Shown piece after piece: positions 8,458-18,400 of a DNA stretch of 64,000 nt. The notes under the pieces are model-generated. The model searched no databases. It saw only the letters and a program-made list of their open reading frames with translations, and had not been told where the DNA came from. The stretch's first letter is position 1. Each line of letters starts with the position of its first letter. Origin of the DNA: Asticcacaulis tiandongensis (GTDB lineage: Bacteria > Pseudomonadota > Alphaproteobacteria > Caulobacterales > Caulobacteraceae); assembly GCF_006475605.1 (NCBI RefSeq), contig NZ_SSBC01000010.1, positions 1,302,001 to 1,366,000 on the forward strand. The letters are read 5' to 3'. A program made the position numbers and the translations under genes.

Positions 8458-9972
8458 GTGTCCGATCGTTCCGTTACCGAGTCTAAATCAGCCGAATCGA
8501 GATCAACCGGCCGCCGTCAGCCTGTCTTTGTGCTCGTAGGCGGCACAGGCGATCTGGCCCTGCGCATGCTATGGCCGTCATTGGCTATGCTTGATCAGGA
8601 TGGCTTTCTGGCCGAGGACCTCAGGCTTATCTCCATTGCCCGCGAAGCCATAACCCATGACGCCTTCATTGAACGCGTCAGTGCGGCGGTTACCAAACGT
8701 TCCGGCGACGCCCTCGAAGACGGCACCCTCAAGACCTTTACCGACCGCCTGACCCACCTGCCGCTTGATGCCTACGACACCGAATGGGGCGCAAAGCTCA
8801 AGGCTGAGATCGGTGAGCCTGAAAACCTCGACATCGTCTTTTTCCTGTCCACCTCGCCCAGCCTGTTCAAGCCGCTGTGTGAGCGTATCCTTGAGGCGGG
8901 CCTGAACGCGGCCCCTAACCGCGTGATCATCGAAAAACCGCTGGGCCGTGATCTGGCCACCTCAAAGGTGATCAACGATTCGGTCGCCGTCGCTTTCGAC
9001 GAATCGCGCGTGTTCCGCATCGACCACTATCTCGGCAAGGAAACGGTGCAGAACCTGATTGCGCTGCGTTTCGCCAATACGGTGTTTGAACCCCTGTGGA
9101 ATGCCCAGAGCATCGATCACGTTCAGATTACGGTTTCCGAAACCGTCGGCACCGGTGATCGCCTGGGTTACTACGACGAATATGGCGCGCTGCGCGACAT
9201 GTTACAGAACCACCTGCTCCAGCTTCTGTGCCTGCTGGCCATGGAGCCGCCTGCCGGTCTGTCCGCCGATTCCCTGCGTGACGAAAAGGTGAAGGTGCTC
9301 AAAAGCCTTAAGCCAATCAACGCGTCTAACGTCCTGCAAAACACGGCCCGTGGTCAGTATGGCCCGGGCTACGCCGGTGACGAAAAGATTGCCGGTTACG
9401 AGGCTGAAAAAGGCTCACCGTCGAACACCGAAACCTTCGTGGCCCTTAAGGCAGAGATTGCCAATTGGCGCTGGAGCGGCACGGCCTTTTATCTGCGCAC
9501 CGGCAAATGCCTGCCGACCCGCACGACCGAAGTGGTCATTCAGTTCCGGCCCGTGCCTCATGCCCTTTTTGGCACCGAGGCCACACCGAACCGTCTGGTG
9601 ATCCGTCTGCAACCGGATGAAGATATTTCCCTGACCGTGATGAACAAGGCCCCGGGCCTCAGCGCCGATGGCCAGCAACAGTTGCAACCTCTGGCTCTGT
9701 CCCTGTCGCTCATCAACGCCTTTAACGGCAATGGCAATAAACCGCCGCGCCGCCGCATCGCCTATGAGCGCCTGATCCTTGATGCCCTCAATGGCAACAA
9801 TGCTGCCTTTGTCCGCCGTGATGAGGTTGAGGCCGCCTGGGCGTGGGTCGATGGCATTGCCGAAGGCTGGGAAAAGGCCTATCCGAAGCCGCAAATCTAT
9901 CCGGCGGGCACCAATGGCCCGACCAGCGCCTATACCCTGCTGGATCGTGACGGGCGAGTGTGGAATGACTGA
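8458..9972 (+). CDS. zwf: Glucose-6-phosphate 1-dehydrogenase
   Basis: Oxidises glucose 6-phosphate to 6-phosphogluconolactone with NAD(P)+, the entry to the Entner-Doudoroff route. 504 residues from a GTG start. The dinucleotide-binding loop is VGGTGDLA (about 27-34, a GGTGDLA variant of the usual GxSGDLA), EKPLGRD is at about 159-165, and the active-site signature RIDHYLGKE is at about 187-195. First gene of the zwf-pgl-edd-glk cluster; its stop overlaps the pgl start by 8 bases. The upstream palindromic operator suggests sugar-responsive control by a LacI-family protein. Confidence 0.97.
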   Translation: MSDRSVTESKSAESRSTGRRQPVFVLVGGTGDLALRMLWPSLAMLDQDGFLAEDLRLISIAREAITHDAFIERVSAAVTKRSGDALEDGTLKTFTDRLTHLPLDAYDTEWGAKLKAEIGEPENLDIVFFLSTSPSLFKPLCERILEAGLNAAPNRVIIEKPLGRDLATSKVINDSVAVAFDESRVFRIDHYLGKETVQNLIALRFANTVFEPLWNAQSIDHVQITVSETVGTGDRLGYYDEYGALRDMLQNHLLQLLCLLAMEPPAGLSADSLRDEKVKVLKSLKPINASNVLQNTARGQYGPGYAGDEKIAGYEAEKGSPSNTETFVALKAEIANWRWSGTAFYLRTGKCLPTRTTEVVIQFRPVPHALFGTEATPNRLVIRLQPDEDISLTVMNKAPGLSADGQQQLQPLALSLSLINAFNGNGNKPPRRRIAYERLILDALNGNNAAFVRRDEVEAAWAWVDGIAEGWEKAYPKPQIYPAGTNGPTSAYTLLDRDGRVWND

Positions 9973-10705
9973 TACCCTTATTCTGGAAGGGACCGCCGGT
10001 CGCTTTGAGGTTCAGGTTTTCGCCACGGCCCACGAAGCCGAAACCGCTGTCCTGAACCTGATCGGTGACGCTGTGGCCACCGCTATCACTGCTGAAGACA
10101 AGGCTGTGATCTGTGGCGCGGGCGGTTCGACCCCTAAGCCAGTCTACGAACGTCTGCATACGCTTGATGTGGCGTGGGACAAGGTCACCCTCACTCAGGT
10201 CGATGAGCGCTTTGTGCTGGTCGATGACCCAAGCTCCAACACCCGCATGATGCGTGAGGCGACCTCCGGCATCGAAGGCCTGACCTTCCTCAGCCTCATT
10301 CAGGATGCCGATCAGGCCTTAAGCGCTGAAAAAGCCGAGGCCGCCTTACGCGCGCTGAATGACGGTGAGGCACCGGTGTTCGATGTGACCCTGCTCGGGA
10401 TGGGGGGCGACAAGCACTATGCGTCGATCTTCCCGCAGCACCCGCTCAATGCCAGCATCTATGACACCGAAACACTGGTTGTGCCGGTTGCGGCCACCGA
10501 CGGATCGCTTGAGCCCAAACTTCCTCGCCTCACATTAAGCGTGAACGCCCTTAACCGGTCGCGCCGCATTGTGCTATACATAACCGGCAAGGCGAAACTT
10601 GAGGCCCTCCGAGAGGCCATCGCCAACCCCGATAAGGACACCGCGCCCATCGGGGCCTTCCTGAAACAGCTTGCGCAACCCGTCGATATTATCTGGGTCG
10701 CATAG
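9965..10705 (+). CDS. pgl: 6-phosphogluconolactonase
   Basis: Hydrolyses 6-phosphogluconolactone to 6-phosphogluconate. The start is ATG 9965, giving 246 residues and an 8-bp overlap with zwf; a longer in-frame extension upstream lies inside zwf and is not real. Visible family features are the N-terminal CGAGGSTPKPVYE (phosphate-binding SGGSTP type, with Ala for Ser), the WDKVTLTQVDERFVLVDDPSSN block, and FDVTLLGMGGDKHYASIFP. In the last motif the usual DGHTAS is DKHYAS, a small deviation near the active site. C-terminal LYITGKAKLEALREA also matches the family. Confidence 0.94.
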   Translation: MTDTLILEGTAGRFEVQVFATAHEAETAVLNLIGDAVATAITAEDKAVICGAGGSTPKPVYERLHTLDVAWDKVTLTQVDERFVLVDDPSSNTRMMREATSGIEGLTFLSLIQDADQALSAEKAEAALRALNDGEAPVFDVTLLGMGGDKHYASIFPQHPLNASIYDTETLVVPVAATDGSLEPKLPRLTLSVNALNRSRRIVLYITGKAKLEALREAIANPDKDTAPIGAFLKQLAQPVDIIWVA

Positions 10706-10742
10706 GCTGATTTAAGACACCGAGGGGGAAGGATATAAAAAT

Positions 10743-12557
10743 ATGACCGAGTTGAATCCTGTTGTTAAAGCCGTCACCGAGCGCCTGATTGCCCGCAGCC
10801 GTGACAGCCGTGCCGAATATATGGCCCGCATCGCGCGTTATAAAACTCATGAGCCGCGCCGCAAGAAATTAAGCTGCGCCAACTATGCCCACGTGGTCGC
10901 CGCCAGCGACACAGACGACAAACTGGCTGCCGCGCTCGATAATGTCCCCAATATCGGCATTGTCACCGCCTATAATGACATGCTGTCGGCGCATCAGCCC
11001 TATTATCGCTACCCTGAAAAAATCCTCGACTATGCCCGCAAATCCGGTGCCACGTCTCAGGTCGCCGGTGGCGTGCCCGCCATGTGCGACGGCGTGACCC
11101 AAGGCCGTCCGGGCATGGAACTCAGCCTGTTTTCGCGCGACGTCATTGCCATGTCGACGGCCATTGCCCTGACCCATGATGCCTTTGATGCCGCCCTGTG
11201 TCTGGGGATCTGTGACAAGATCGTTCCCGGTCTGGTGATGGGGGCATTGGCCTTCGGTCACCTGCCGGTGATCTTTGTCCCGTCCGGGCCTATGCCGTCC
11301 GGCCTGCCCAATCCCGAAAAGGCAAAAGTCCGTACCCAGTATGCCAAGGGCGAAGTCGGTCGCGATGCGCTTCTGGCCGCCGAAATGGCTTCCTACCATT
11401 CCGCCGGTACCTGCACCTTCTATGGCACGGCCAATTCCAACCAGATGCTGATGGAAGTCATGGGCCTGCATGTACCGGGCGCGGCCTTTGTGCCGCCGCA
11501 TGGTGACCTGCGTGACGCCCTGACCCGCGCCGCCGTGCAACAGGCGGTAAAGACCGCCGCCAACCGCGATGCGCCGATCTATATGGCCGATGTGATTGAC
11601 GAACGCGCTATTATCAACGGCGTTGTCGGCCTGCTGGCCACGGGCGGTTCGACTAATCACGCCCTGCACCTTCCGGCCATGGCGCGCGCCGCAGGCATCC
11701 AGCTTCTGCCCGAAGACCTGAACGACCTGAGCCACGCCGTGCCGCTTCTGGCGCGCGTCTATCCTAACGGGGCCGCCGACGTAAACCATTTCCATGCCGC
11801 CGGTGGCATCGGTTTTGTGATTCGCGAATTACTGAGTGCGGGCCTACTGCACGAAGACGTCACCACCGTCTGGGGCAAGGGCTTAAGCGCCTATGGCAAA
11901 GAGCCGATCCTGAACAATGGCGAACTGGTGTGGCGCGATGCACCTGCCCAAAGCCTTGATGAGAATATTCTTCGTCCGGTCACCAATCCGTTCTCAGCCG
12001 AAGGCGGATTACGTGAATTAAAGGGGAATCTGGGGGCTGCGGTCACCAAGATTTCCGCCGTCAAACCTGAGCACCGCTTTATCGAAGGCCCTGCGGCGGT
12101 ATTTGACGATCAGGACGATTTTCTGGCTGCTTTTAAAGCCGGAAACCTGCCGGAAGGCGATTTCATTTGCGTTGTGCGCTTTCAGGGGCCAAAAGCAAAT
12201 GGCATGCCGGAGCTGCACAGCCTGACTCCCTCACTGTCGGCCATGCTGGATCAGGGGCGTAAAGTCGCCCTGGTCAGCGATGGCCGCATGTCGGGAGCAT
12301 CAGGAAAGGTCGCAGCCGCCATACACCTTACTCCAGAAGCCGTTGACGGCGGACCGATCTCAAAATTACGGTCAGGAGACAAGGTAAGAGTAGATTGTGA
12401 AAACGGGAACCTGAGCTTCATAGGTGATGAAGCGGAATTTGCGGCGCGACCTGCTGCCCAGAGACCTCCGGAAGCGGACGGTCTGGGGCGGGAGCTGTTC
12501 GCACCGTTCAGGCGTCTGGTCGGGGCATCCGATACAGGCGGCTCCGTTTTCTGGTAG
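10743..12557 (+). CDS. edd: 6-phosphogluconate dehydratase
   Basis: Dehydrates 6-phosphogluconate to KDPG, the first committed Entner-Doudoroff step. 604 residues, standard for Edd of the IlvD/Edd iron-sulfur dehydratases. Cysteines expected to bind the cluster are in [14 protein letters not shown] (Cys115), GICDKIVPG (Cys157) and [31 protein letters not shown] and the C-terminal [17 protein letters not shown] complete the signature. A GAGGGGGAAGG ribosome binding region precedes the ATG. It follows pgl by 37 bp and precedes glk by 5 bp in one apparent operon. Confidence 0.97.
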   Translation: MTELNPVVKAVTERLIARSRDSRAEYMARIARYKTHEPRRKKLSCANYAHVVAASDTDDKLAAALDNVPNIGIVTAYNDMLSAHQPYYRYPEKILDYARKSGATSQVAGGVPAMCDGVTQGRPGMELSLFSRDVIAMSTAIALTHDAFDAALCLGICDKIVPGLVMGALAFGHLPVIFVPSGPMPSGLPNPEKAKVRTQYAKGEVGRDALLAAEMASYHSAGTCTFYGTANSNQMLMEVMGLHVPGAAFVPPHGDLRDALTRAAVQQAVKTAANRDAPIYMADVIDERAIINGVVGLLATGGSTNHALHLPAMARAAGIQLLPEDLNDLSHAVPLLARVYPNGAADVNHFHAAGGIGFVIRELLSAGLLHEDVTTVWGKGLSAYGKEPILNNGELVWRDAPAQSLDENILRPVTNPFSAEGGLRELKGNLGAAVTKISAVKPEHRFIEGPAAVFDDQDDFLAAFKAGNLPEGDFICVVRFQGPKANGMPELHSLTPSLSAMLDQGRKVALVSDGRMSGASGKVAAAIHLTPEAVDGGPISKLRSGDKVRVDCENGNLSFIGDEAEFAARPAAQRPPEADGLGRELFAPFRRLVGASDTGGSVFW

Positions 12558-12562
12558 GTATA

Positions 12563-13576
12563 ATGACGGTTATTGACAACCAAGCGACGTTTACAGGCAC
12601 TTCTCAGCTTTTCAGCGGCCTTGTCGGCGACATAGGCGGCACCAATGCGCGCTTCGCCATCGCCGAGCGCAAGGGCGACACCTATGGCCTTGATCACTTC
12701 AAATCCTATGAGACCGAGGATTATCCCGATCTCTATGCGGTGATTGCTGACTATTTCAATGAGATTGGCGGCAAGCCGTCGCTTGATTTTGCCGCCTGCG
12801 CCGTCGCAGGACCTGTGGTCGAAGGGGCTATCAAGTTCACCAATCTGGACTGGCTGGTGACCGAATCCGAGCTTAAGGCCCGCACGGGTGTCCGTAAGGC
12901 GCGGCTTCTCAATGACTATGCCGCACTGGCTTTTTCCCTGCCGCACCTCAACGCCAATGATTGCAAAACCATAGGCCCGGTCACCCGTGGCAAGGGCAAT
13001 GTCCATGCCGTTATGGGCGCAGGCACAGGCTTTGGTGCATCGGTGCTGGTGGGCGGGGCGTTTGGCCCCTACTGCCTGTCCACCGAAAGCGGCCACGCCT
13101 CATGGGCTCCGGTTAATGATTTCGAAGTCGAGATCCACAAGATCCTGCGCAAGAAATATGGTCGCGTGACCATTGAAATGCTGTTGTCCGGCCCCGGTCT
13201 GGTCAATCTCTATCAGGCCATTACCACCGCCCGTGGTGAGCCGACCCTGAACCTGACCCCTGCCGAAATCACCCACCTTGAGGGCGAAGACGCGCAAGGC
13301 TCACGTTACACGGTTGAGGTCTTCCTCGATATTCTGGCCTCTGTGGCCGGTGATCTGGCGCTCTATCAGGGGGCGACCTCAGGCATCTTCATTGCCGGTG
13401 GCATTGCGCCGCGCCTGATCCCGCACATTGACGAATCACGCTTCCGCGCTCGCCTTGAATCCAAGGCGCCTATGACGGCGCTGGTTGAAACCATACCCTC
13501 GCACATCATCACTCATAAATGCGCCGCACTTGTGGGGGCGGCAAACGCCTTGACGGATGCGGAGATAACCGCCTGA
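12563..13576 (+). CDS. glk: Glucokinase
   Basis: Phosphorylates glucose with ATP, feeding zwf. 337 residues of the bacterial Glk family (not ROK). The ATP phosphate-binding motif LVGDIGGTNARFAIAE is at about 20-35, AVAGPV in the sugar-binding region at about 76, LLNDYAALAFSLP with the catalytic Asp near 117, and GAGTGFGASVLV at about 155. The C-terminal FIAGGIAPRLIP is also typical. It starts 5 bp after edd. Pairing glk with the dehydrogenase cluster implies that glucose enters as free sugar, consistent with a non-PTS route and with the nearby GH3 glucosidase. Confidence 0.95.
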   Translation: MTVIDNQATFTGTSQLFSGLVGDIGGTNARFAIAERKGDTYGLDHFKSYETEDYPDLYAVIADYFNEIGGKPSLDFAACAVAGPVVEGAIKFTNLDWLVTESELKARTGVRKARLLNDYAALAFSLPHLNANDCKTIGPVTRGKGNVHAVMGAGTGFGASVLVGGAFGPYCLSTESGHASWAPVNDFEVEIHKILRKKYGRVTIEMLLSGPGLVNLYQAITTARGEPTLNLTPAEITHLEGEDAQGSRYTVEVFLDILASVAGDLALYQGATSGIFIAGGIAPRLIPHIDESRFRARLESKAPMTALVETIPSHIITHKCAALVGAANALTDAEITA

Positions 13577-13577
13577 T

Positions 13578-13679
13578 CACGAAAAAGTCCTTCGCGCCTC
13601 GCGCTCAGTATACTTTTTCGTGGGTTTAAGGTAGTCAGGCTTTCCCTTGAGGCGGCTCCGCGCTCAAGCCTGTCTTTTT
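13578..13679 (+). terminator. Two hairpins between glk and eda, second with T-run
   Basis: First, CACGAAAAAGT (13578-13588) and ACTTTTTCGTG (13612-13622) form a perfect 11-bp inverted repeat that begins at the glk stop. Second, CAGGCTT...CTTGAG (13636-13651) pairs with CTCAAGCCTG (13663-13672), followed by TCTTTTT. The second hairpin has the form of an intrinsic terminator. The 147-bp gap therefore looks like a partial terminator or attenuator separating eda from the upstream operon. Confidence 0.6.
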
Positions 13680-13723
13680 CCCATGCCGCTTACGCGACAA
13701 AGATATAAATATAGAGGCCCACC

Positions 13724-14350
13724 ATGACCACGCATCCCGATATCCCGAAGTTCATGACCACTGGGCCAGTACTGCCGGTTATGGTCATCCCGTCTCTGGA
13801 TCAGGCCCTGCCTCTGGCGGATGCGCTTATGGCGGGCGGTATCCGTGTGCTGGAAATCACCCTGCGCACCGATTGTGCGCTGGACGCCATCGCCCTGATT
13901 GCCAAGGAACGCCCTGACGCCATCGTCGGTGCCGGCACAGTCATTACCCCTAAGGACGCCGAAAAGGCCGCCAAGGCCGGTGCAAAATTCGCCGTATCGC
14001 CGGGCCTGACCAAGACTCTGGCCAAGCAGGACGCCCTGCCGCTGCTGCCGGGCGTCGCTACCTCGTCAGAGGTCATGCGCGCGCTTGAGTGGGGCTTTAC
14101 CCATCTGAAGTTCTTCCCCGCCGTTCCCGCCGGTGGCGTTGGCGCGCTCAAAGGCATCGGCGGCCCGCTGCCTCAGGCCAAGTTCTGCCCGACCGGTGGC
14201 ATCAGCCTGTCTAATGCTGCTGATTTTCTGGCGCTTGATAACGTCCTGTGCGTTGGCGGCTCGTGGGTTGCGCCTGAAAAGGCCATGAAAGACGGCAACT
14301 GGGCGGAAATTTCGCGCCTGTCTGCCGAAGCCGTCCAGAAGTTCTCCTGA
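13724..14350 (+). CDS. eda: KDPG aldolase (2-dehydro-3-deoxy-phosphogluconate aldolase)
   Basis: Splits KDPG into pyruvate and glyceraldehyde 3-phosphate, completing the pathway. 208 residues, class I aldolase of the KHG/KDPG family. The general acid/base Glu44 is in LEITLRTDCAL, GAGTVI is at about 67-72, and the Schiff-base Lys129 is in HLKFFPAVPAGGVG. CPTGGIS follows. It is set apart from glk by a 147-bp gap with hairpins, so its level could differ from the rest of the cluster. Confidence 0.96.
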   Translation: MTTHPDIPKFMTTGPVLPVMVIPSLDQALPLADALMAGGIRVLEITLRTDCALDAIALIAKERPDAIVGAGTVITPKDAEKAAKAGAKFAVSPGLTKTLAKQDALPLLPGVATSSEVMRALEWGFTHLKFFPAVPAGGVGALKGIGGPLPQAKFCPTGGISLSNAADFLALDNVLCVGGSWVAPEKAMKDGNWAEISRLSAEAVQKFS

Positions 14351-14384
14351 GACTAATCCCCTGCCGTCGCTTTTGATTTCACTC

Positions 14385-14400
14385 TGTCCGCAAGCGGACA
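14385..14400. promoter_or_regulatory. Inverted repeat upstream of the LacI-type gene
   Basis: TGTCCGC-AA-GCGGACA is a perfect 7-bp inverted repeat directly before a TTGACA box at 14402-14407. It is not related in sequence to the TGACAGCGCTGTCA sites. It may be the end of eda transcription or an operator for the regulator gene. No T-run follows. Confidence 0.4.
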
Positions 14401-14470
14401 ATTGACAAAAGCGGCGGTTAGGCCATTGTGCGATCTGATAACTTACACATAACGGCAAATCCTACCGTCC

Positions 14471-15538
14471 ATGAAACCGCCCAGTCAGATAAAAGCCCCT
14501 TTGAGCGGCGGTGGCACGACGACCTCAACCATCAATGACGTGGCGCGTCTGGCGGGTGTGTCGATCAAGACGGTGTCGCGCGTTATCAACAAAGAACCTA
14601 ATGTGCGTGAGGAAACCCGCCAAAAGGTTCAGGAGGCGGCGACGCTTCTGCATTACCGGCCAAACCTTCTGGCCCGTTCACTGGCCGGTTCCCGCAGTTT
14701 CCTTATTGGCCTGTTTTACGACAACCCTGTCCCGCACTATATCGACGCCATGCAGCGTGGCGTTATCCGCCGCGCCCGCGAAGATAACCACCACCTGCTG
14801 ATTGAGCCTCAGGACAGCCATTCACCGGACCTTGAGCGTTCCATCTCTTCACTGCTGGCCACGGTGCGTCTGGATGGTGTCATCCTGACCCCGCCCCTCT
14901 GTGACATGGCCGTTGTCCTGCACGCCATTGAAACGGCGGGTGTGCCCTATGTGCGGGTATCGCCCTTCCTCAATCCCGGTCGCTCGCCCAGTGTGCGCAT
15001 CGATGATGTGACCGCCGCTTATGAAATGACCCTGCATCTGATTGCTCAGGGCCACAGGGATATCGGCTTCATCCTTGGCCATCCGGAACATGGCGCCAGT
15101 CACCTGCGTTACGAAGGTTTCGTCAAGGCCCTGCGTGAAAATAACCTTGAACCTCGCGCCGAATGGGTCAAGCAGGGCTTCTTCTCGTATGAATCCGGCA
15201 TTGATGCCGCCCGTTCGCTGTTTGCCGCGGGTGCACCGCGCCCTACGGCTATCTTCTCATCCAATGACTACATGGCATTTGGCCTGATGGCCTATGCTCA
15301 GCAGATTGGGGTGCGGATCCCCGAAGACATTTCCGTTGTCGGATTCGATGACGTCCCCGGCGCTATTCTGGTCTGGCCACATGTTACCACCATCCGTCAA
15401 CCGGTCGAGGAAATGGCCTATGCGGCAACCGATCTGTTGCTTAATCGCGCCACCGAAGACGAAAACGGCAAGCCGATTGAGACCACCCGTTCCCTGCCCT
15501 TTGGTCTGATCGTTCGGGAATCGGCGCGACAGGTCTGA
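14471..15538 (+). CDS. LacI-family transcriptional regulator
   Basis: 355 residues. The N-terminal helix-turn-helix is clear (STINDVARLAGVSIKTVSRV, about 19-38), followed by the hinge helix region YRPNLLARSLAG (about 62-73) and a periplasmic-binding-protein-like sensor domain with IGLFYDNP, DGVILTPP, AIFSSNDYMAFGLMAYAQQ and ISVVGFDDVPGA. It ends the Entner-Doudoroff cluster. By position it is the best candidate to bind the palindromes at 8369 and 4117/4316; the effector would be a sugar or pathway intermediate, which cannot be told from sequence. No copy of that palindrome lies before its own start, so it may not regulate itself through it. Confidence 0.92.
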   Translation: MKPPSQIKAPLSGGGTTTSTINDVARLAGVSIKTVSRVINKEPNVREETRQKVQEAATLLHYRPNLLARSLAGSRSFLIGLFYDNPVPHYIDAMQRGVIRRAREDNHHLLIEPQDSHSPDLERSISSLLATVRLDGVILTPPLCDMAVVLHAIETAGVPYVRVSPFLNPGRSPSVRIDDVTAAYEMTLHLIAQGHRDIGFILGHPEHGASHLRYEGFVKALRENNLEPRAEWVKQGFFSYESGIDAARSLFAAGAPRPTAIFSSNDYMAFGLMAYAQQIGVRIPEDISVVGFDDVPGAILVWPHVTTIRQPVEEMAYAATDLLLNRATEDENGKPIETTRSLPFGLIVRESARQV

Positions 15539-15674
15539 GGCGACCCGTCTTCAGGGTGTACCTTGCCCCTTGGCGCATTTTTTTAGCCGCACATCCTATG
15601 TCGAAAAGCATTGCGCCTTTCAGGATGCGCACTATTCTAAAATCCTTTATTTCTTTCAGACCGATTGTATTTTC

Positions 15675-18311
15675 ATGCGCACAGATATTGCCCGCCCCGT
15701 CCGTCTTTCCGACTATAAGGCACCGGATTTCCGTATCCTTGAGACGCATCTCAGCTTTGACCTCATCCCTGAGGCTACGCGCGTTACAGCACGCCTTGAG
15801 ATCGAGCGCATTGGTGCCAGTGATGCCCCTCTGGTGCTGCTGGGTGAGCGCCTGAAACTGATCTCTCTGACGCTCGATGGTGCACCACAAACGGCGGACA
15901 TCACGCCGGAGACCCTGACGCTTCCGGACGTGCCTGACCGGTTCACTCTGGAGACCGAAGTCGAGATCAACCCGAAAGACAACAAGACCCTTGAAGGGCT
16001 TTATATGTCCTCGGGCCGCTTCTGTACGCAGTGCGAGGCCGAAGGCTTCCGCAAGATCACCTATTTCCCTGACCGCCCCGATGTCCTGTCGAAATATACC
16101 GTGCGCATCGAAGCGCCAAAGGCCGGTTTCCCGCACCTGTTGTCCAACGGCAATCTCATCGACAGCGGTGATCTTCCCGAAGGTCGTCACTTTGCCCTGT
16201 GGGAAGACCCGTTCTTTAAGCCTGCCTATCTGTTTGCGCTGGTGGCCGGTGAGTTGGATGTCCTTGAGGATGATTTCACCACCGCCTCAGGCCGTAAGGT
16301 TGATCTGAAAATCTATGTCGATACCGGCATGAAGGATCGCGCGACCTATGCCATGGATGCCTTGAAACGCTCAATGAAGTGGGACGAAGACACCTATGGC
16401 CGCGAATATGACCTTGACCTGTTCATGATCGTCGCCGTGCGTGATTTCAACTTTGGGGCCATGGAAAACAAGGGCCTGAATATATTCAACGCCTCCTTGC
16501 TGCTGGCCGATCCCGACACAGCCACCGACCTTGATTATGAGCGCATCGAAAGCGTTATCGCCCACGAATATTTCCATAACTGGTCGGGCAATCGCGTCAC
16601 CTGCCGCGACTGGTTCCAGCTCTGCCTCAAGGAAGGCCTGACCGTTTTCCGCGATCAGGGCTTTTCCGGCGATATGCGCGGCACGGCGGTCGCCCGTATT
16701 AAGGACGTGAAGATGCTGCGTGCGCGGCAATTCCCCGAAGATGCCGGTCCCCTCGCCCATCCCGTGCGTCCGTCATCCTATTTCAAGATCGACAATTTCT
16801 ATACCGCTACCATCTATGAAAAGGGTGCGGAGATTGTCGGCATGCTGAAAACCGTGGTTGGCCCCGCAACCTACCGTAAGGCGCTGGATCATTATTTTGA
16901 AACCAATGACGGTACCGCCGCAACGCTTGAGGATTTCCTCAAAAGCTTCGAAGTCGTGACCGGCGAGGATTTCTCGCCCTGGCTCAAATGGTACACGCAG
17001 GCTGGTACGCCAGCCTTAAGCATAGACTCCCATTACGATGCCGCAAATCAGCGACTGACCCTGACCTTCACGCAACACACCGCGCCCACACCGTCGCAGC
17101 CCCAGAAATCCGCCCTACCCCTTCCGGTGCGGCTCGGCCTGCTGACCGAAAACGGTGCCCCATTAGGCTTCACCGTCGATGGCGTTGCGCATACGGATTA
17201 TCTCTATGTTCTGACCGGCGACAAGGCCGAACTCGTTCTTGAAAACGTCAGCGCCGAGCCGGTGATCTCCGCTCTGCGTCATTTCACTGCACCGGTTAAG
17301 CTTAGCCTTACCGAACCGGATAGCCACAAGTTCGCCCGTTTCAAAGGCGACAGCGATCCCTTCAACCGTTGGGAAGCCGCGCAGGTACTGGCCCGCACCC
17401 TTATCCTTGATGCTCAGGGCGACGCCAGCGCTTACGCCACCGCCCTGCGCGCCACCCTCAAGGACAGCACACTGGATCAGGCCTTCAAAGCCCTGATAAT
17501 CGGCCTGCCGACGGAAACCGATCTGGCTCAGGCCATGTCACCGGTTGATCCTCAGTTCATCCACAGCCGCCGCAAAGCCTTTAAATCAGCCCTGTCCCAT
17601 AGCCTCTATGACGACCTGATTGCACTTTACGAAAGCCTTGATGACGCGGGCGACCGCATGGACAATCCGCAACCTTTCAGCCCCGACGCGGCATCGGCGG
17701 GCCGTCGCGCCTTACGCAACGCCTTGCTTGACCTGCTGCTCGCCGGGCATGCTCAGGCCGATGCTGATCGTCAGGCGCATCTGGAAGGGCGTCTGCAATA
17801 TCATTATCAACTCTCGCACAACATGACCGATGCCATGGCCGCCTTGAACGGCTTCACCTATATTCATGGGGAAACCTATGATCAGGCGCTGGCGCATTTC
17901 TATGAGATGGAAAAGACAGAGCCTCTGGTGATCGACAAATGGTTTGCCGTTCAGGCCGCCTGTGCGCATCCTGAAACCCTTGACCGGGTCGAACGACTGA
18001 TCAGCCATCCCGACTTTGATGCCCGCACCCCTAACCGCTGGCGCGCCGTGGTTCAGGCCTTCGCCAGCAATAACCCCGCTACCTTCCATCATCCGTCAGG
18101 TAGGGGTTATGACTTTGTGGTCAATCAGATCCTCAGCGTCGATAGATTCAATCCGATGACAGCGGCGCGTCTGGTGGACGTCTTCAGTGCTCATAAACGC
18201 TATGCGGCCCCTTATGGCGATCTGATGCGTGCGGCCCTTGAACGCATAGCCAAAAGCGAAAACCTGTCGAAAAACGTCGCTGAACTGACCGAAAAAGCGC
18301 TGAGAGGCTGA
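15675..18311 (+). CDS. pepN: Aminopeptidase N (M1 family)
   Basis: Cytoplasmic zinc aminopeptidase. The start is ATG 15675 (MRTDIARPVRLSDYKAPDF), as in PepN proteins; 35 in-frame codons above it do not resemble the family. That gives 878 residues, close to E. coli PepN. The substrate-anchoring GAMEN is at residues 261-265 and the zinc motif HEYFH at 297-301, the same numbering as the E. coli enzyme, with the third zinc ligand Glu in LKEGLTVFRDQ. The C-terminal DUF3458-type helical region is present (NPFNRWEAAQ-like FNRWEAAQVLARTL and RYAAPYGDLM). Confidence 0.96.
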   Translation: MRTDIARPVRLSDYKAPDFRILETHLSFDLIPEATRVTARLEIERIGASDAPLVLLGERLKLISLTLDGAPQTADITPETLTLPDVPDRFTLETEVEINPKDNKTLEGLYMSSGRFCTQCEAEGFRKITYFPDRPDVLSKYTVRIEAPKAGFPHLLSNGNLIDSGDLPEGRHFALWEDPFFKPAYLFALVAGELDVLEDDFTTASGRKVDLKIYVDTGMKDRATYAMDALKRSMKWDEDTYGREYDLDLFMIVAVRDFNFGAMENKGLNIFNASLLLADPDTATDLDYERIESVIAHEYFHNWSGNRVTCRDWFQLCLKEGLTVFRDQGFSGDMRGTAVARIKDVKMLRARQFPEDAGPLAHPVRPSSYFKIDNFYTATIYEKGAEIVGMLKTVVGPATYRKALDHYFETNDGTAATLEDFLKSFEVVTGEDFSPWLKWYTQAGTPALSIDSHYDAANQRLTLTFTQHTAPTPSQPQKSALPLPVRLGLLTENGAPLGFTVDGVAHTDYLYVLTGDKAELVLENVSAEPVISALRHFTAPVKLSLTEPDSHKFARFKGDSDPFNRWEAAQVLARTLILDAQGDASAYATALRATLKDSTLDQAFKALIIGLPTETDLAQAMSPVDPQFIHSRRKAFKSALSHSLYDDLIALYESLDDAGDRMDNPQPFSPDAASAGRRALRNALLDLLLAGHAQADADRQAHLEGRLQYHYQLSHNMTDAMAALNGFTYIHGETYDQALAHFYEMEKTEPLVIDKWFAVQAACAHPETLDRVERLISHPDFDARTPNRWRAVVQAFASNNPATFHHPSGRGYDFVVNQILSVDRFNPMTAARLVDVFSAHKRYAAPYGDLMRAALERIAKSENLSKNVAELTEKALRG

Positions 18312-18322
18312 CAGGCGCACAG

Positions 18323-18347
18323 GCCGTTAACACAACCCGTTAACGGC
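18323..18347. promoter_or_regulatory. Hairpin/dyad between pepN and the response regulator
   Basis: GCCGTTAAC (18323-18331) and GTTAACGGC (18339-18347) form a perfect 9-bp inverted repeat with a 7-base loop. There is no T-run, so it may be a weak terminator or a binding site containing two GTTAAC blocks. Confidence 0.4.
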
Positions 18348-18400
18348 TTACCAAACCCTTGTGGATATATTGCCCTGAAAGACTTTAAGGAGTGGCCGCT

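Noticed and set aside
10869-11795. A 308-codon minus-strand frame inside edd
   Set aside because: Antisense shadow of a clearly conserved gene; no ribosome binding site or family match.
12251-13096. A 281-codon minus-strand frame across the edd/glk junction
   Set aside because: Lies opposite two conserved genes and reads as low-complexity shadow sequence.
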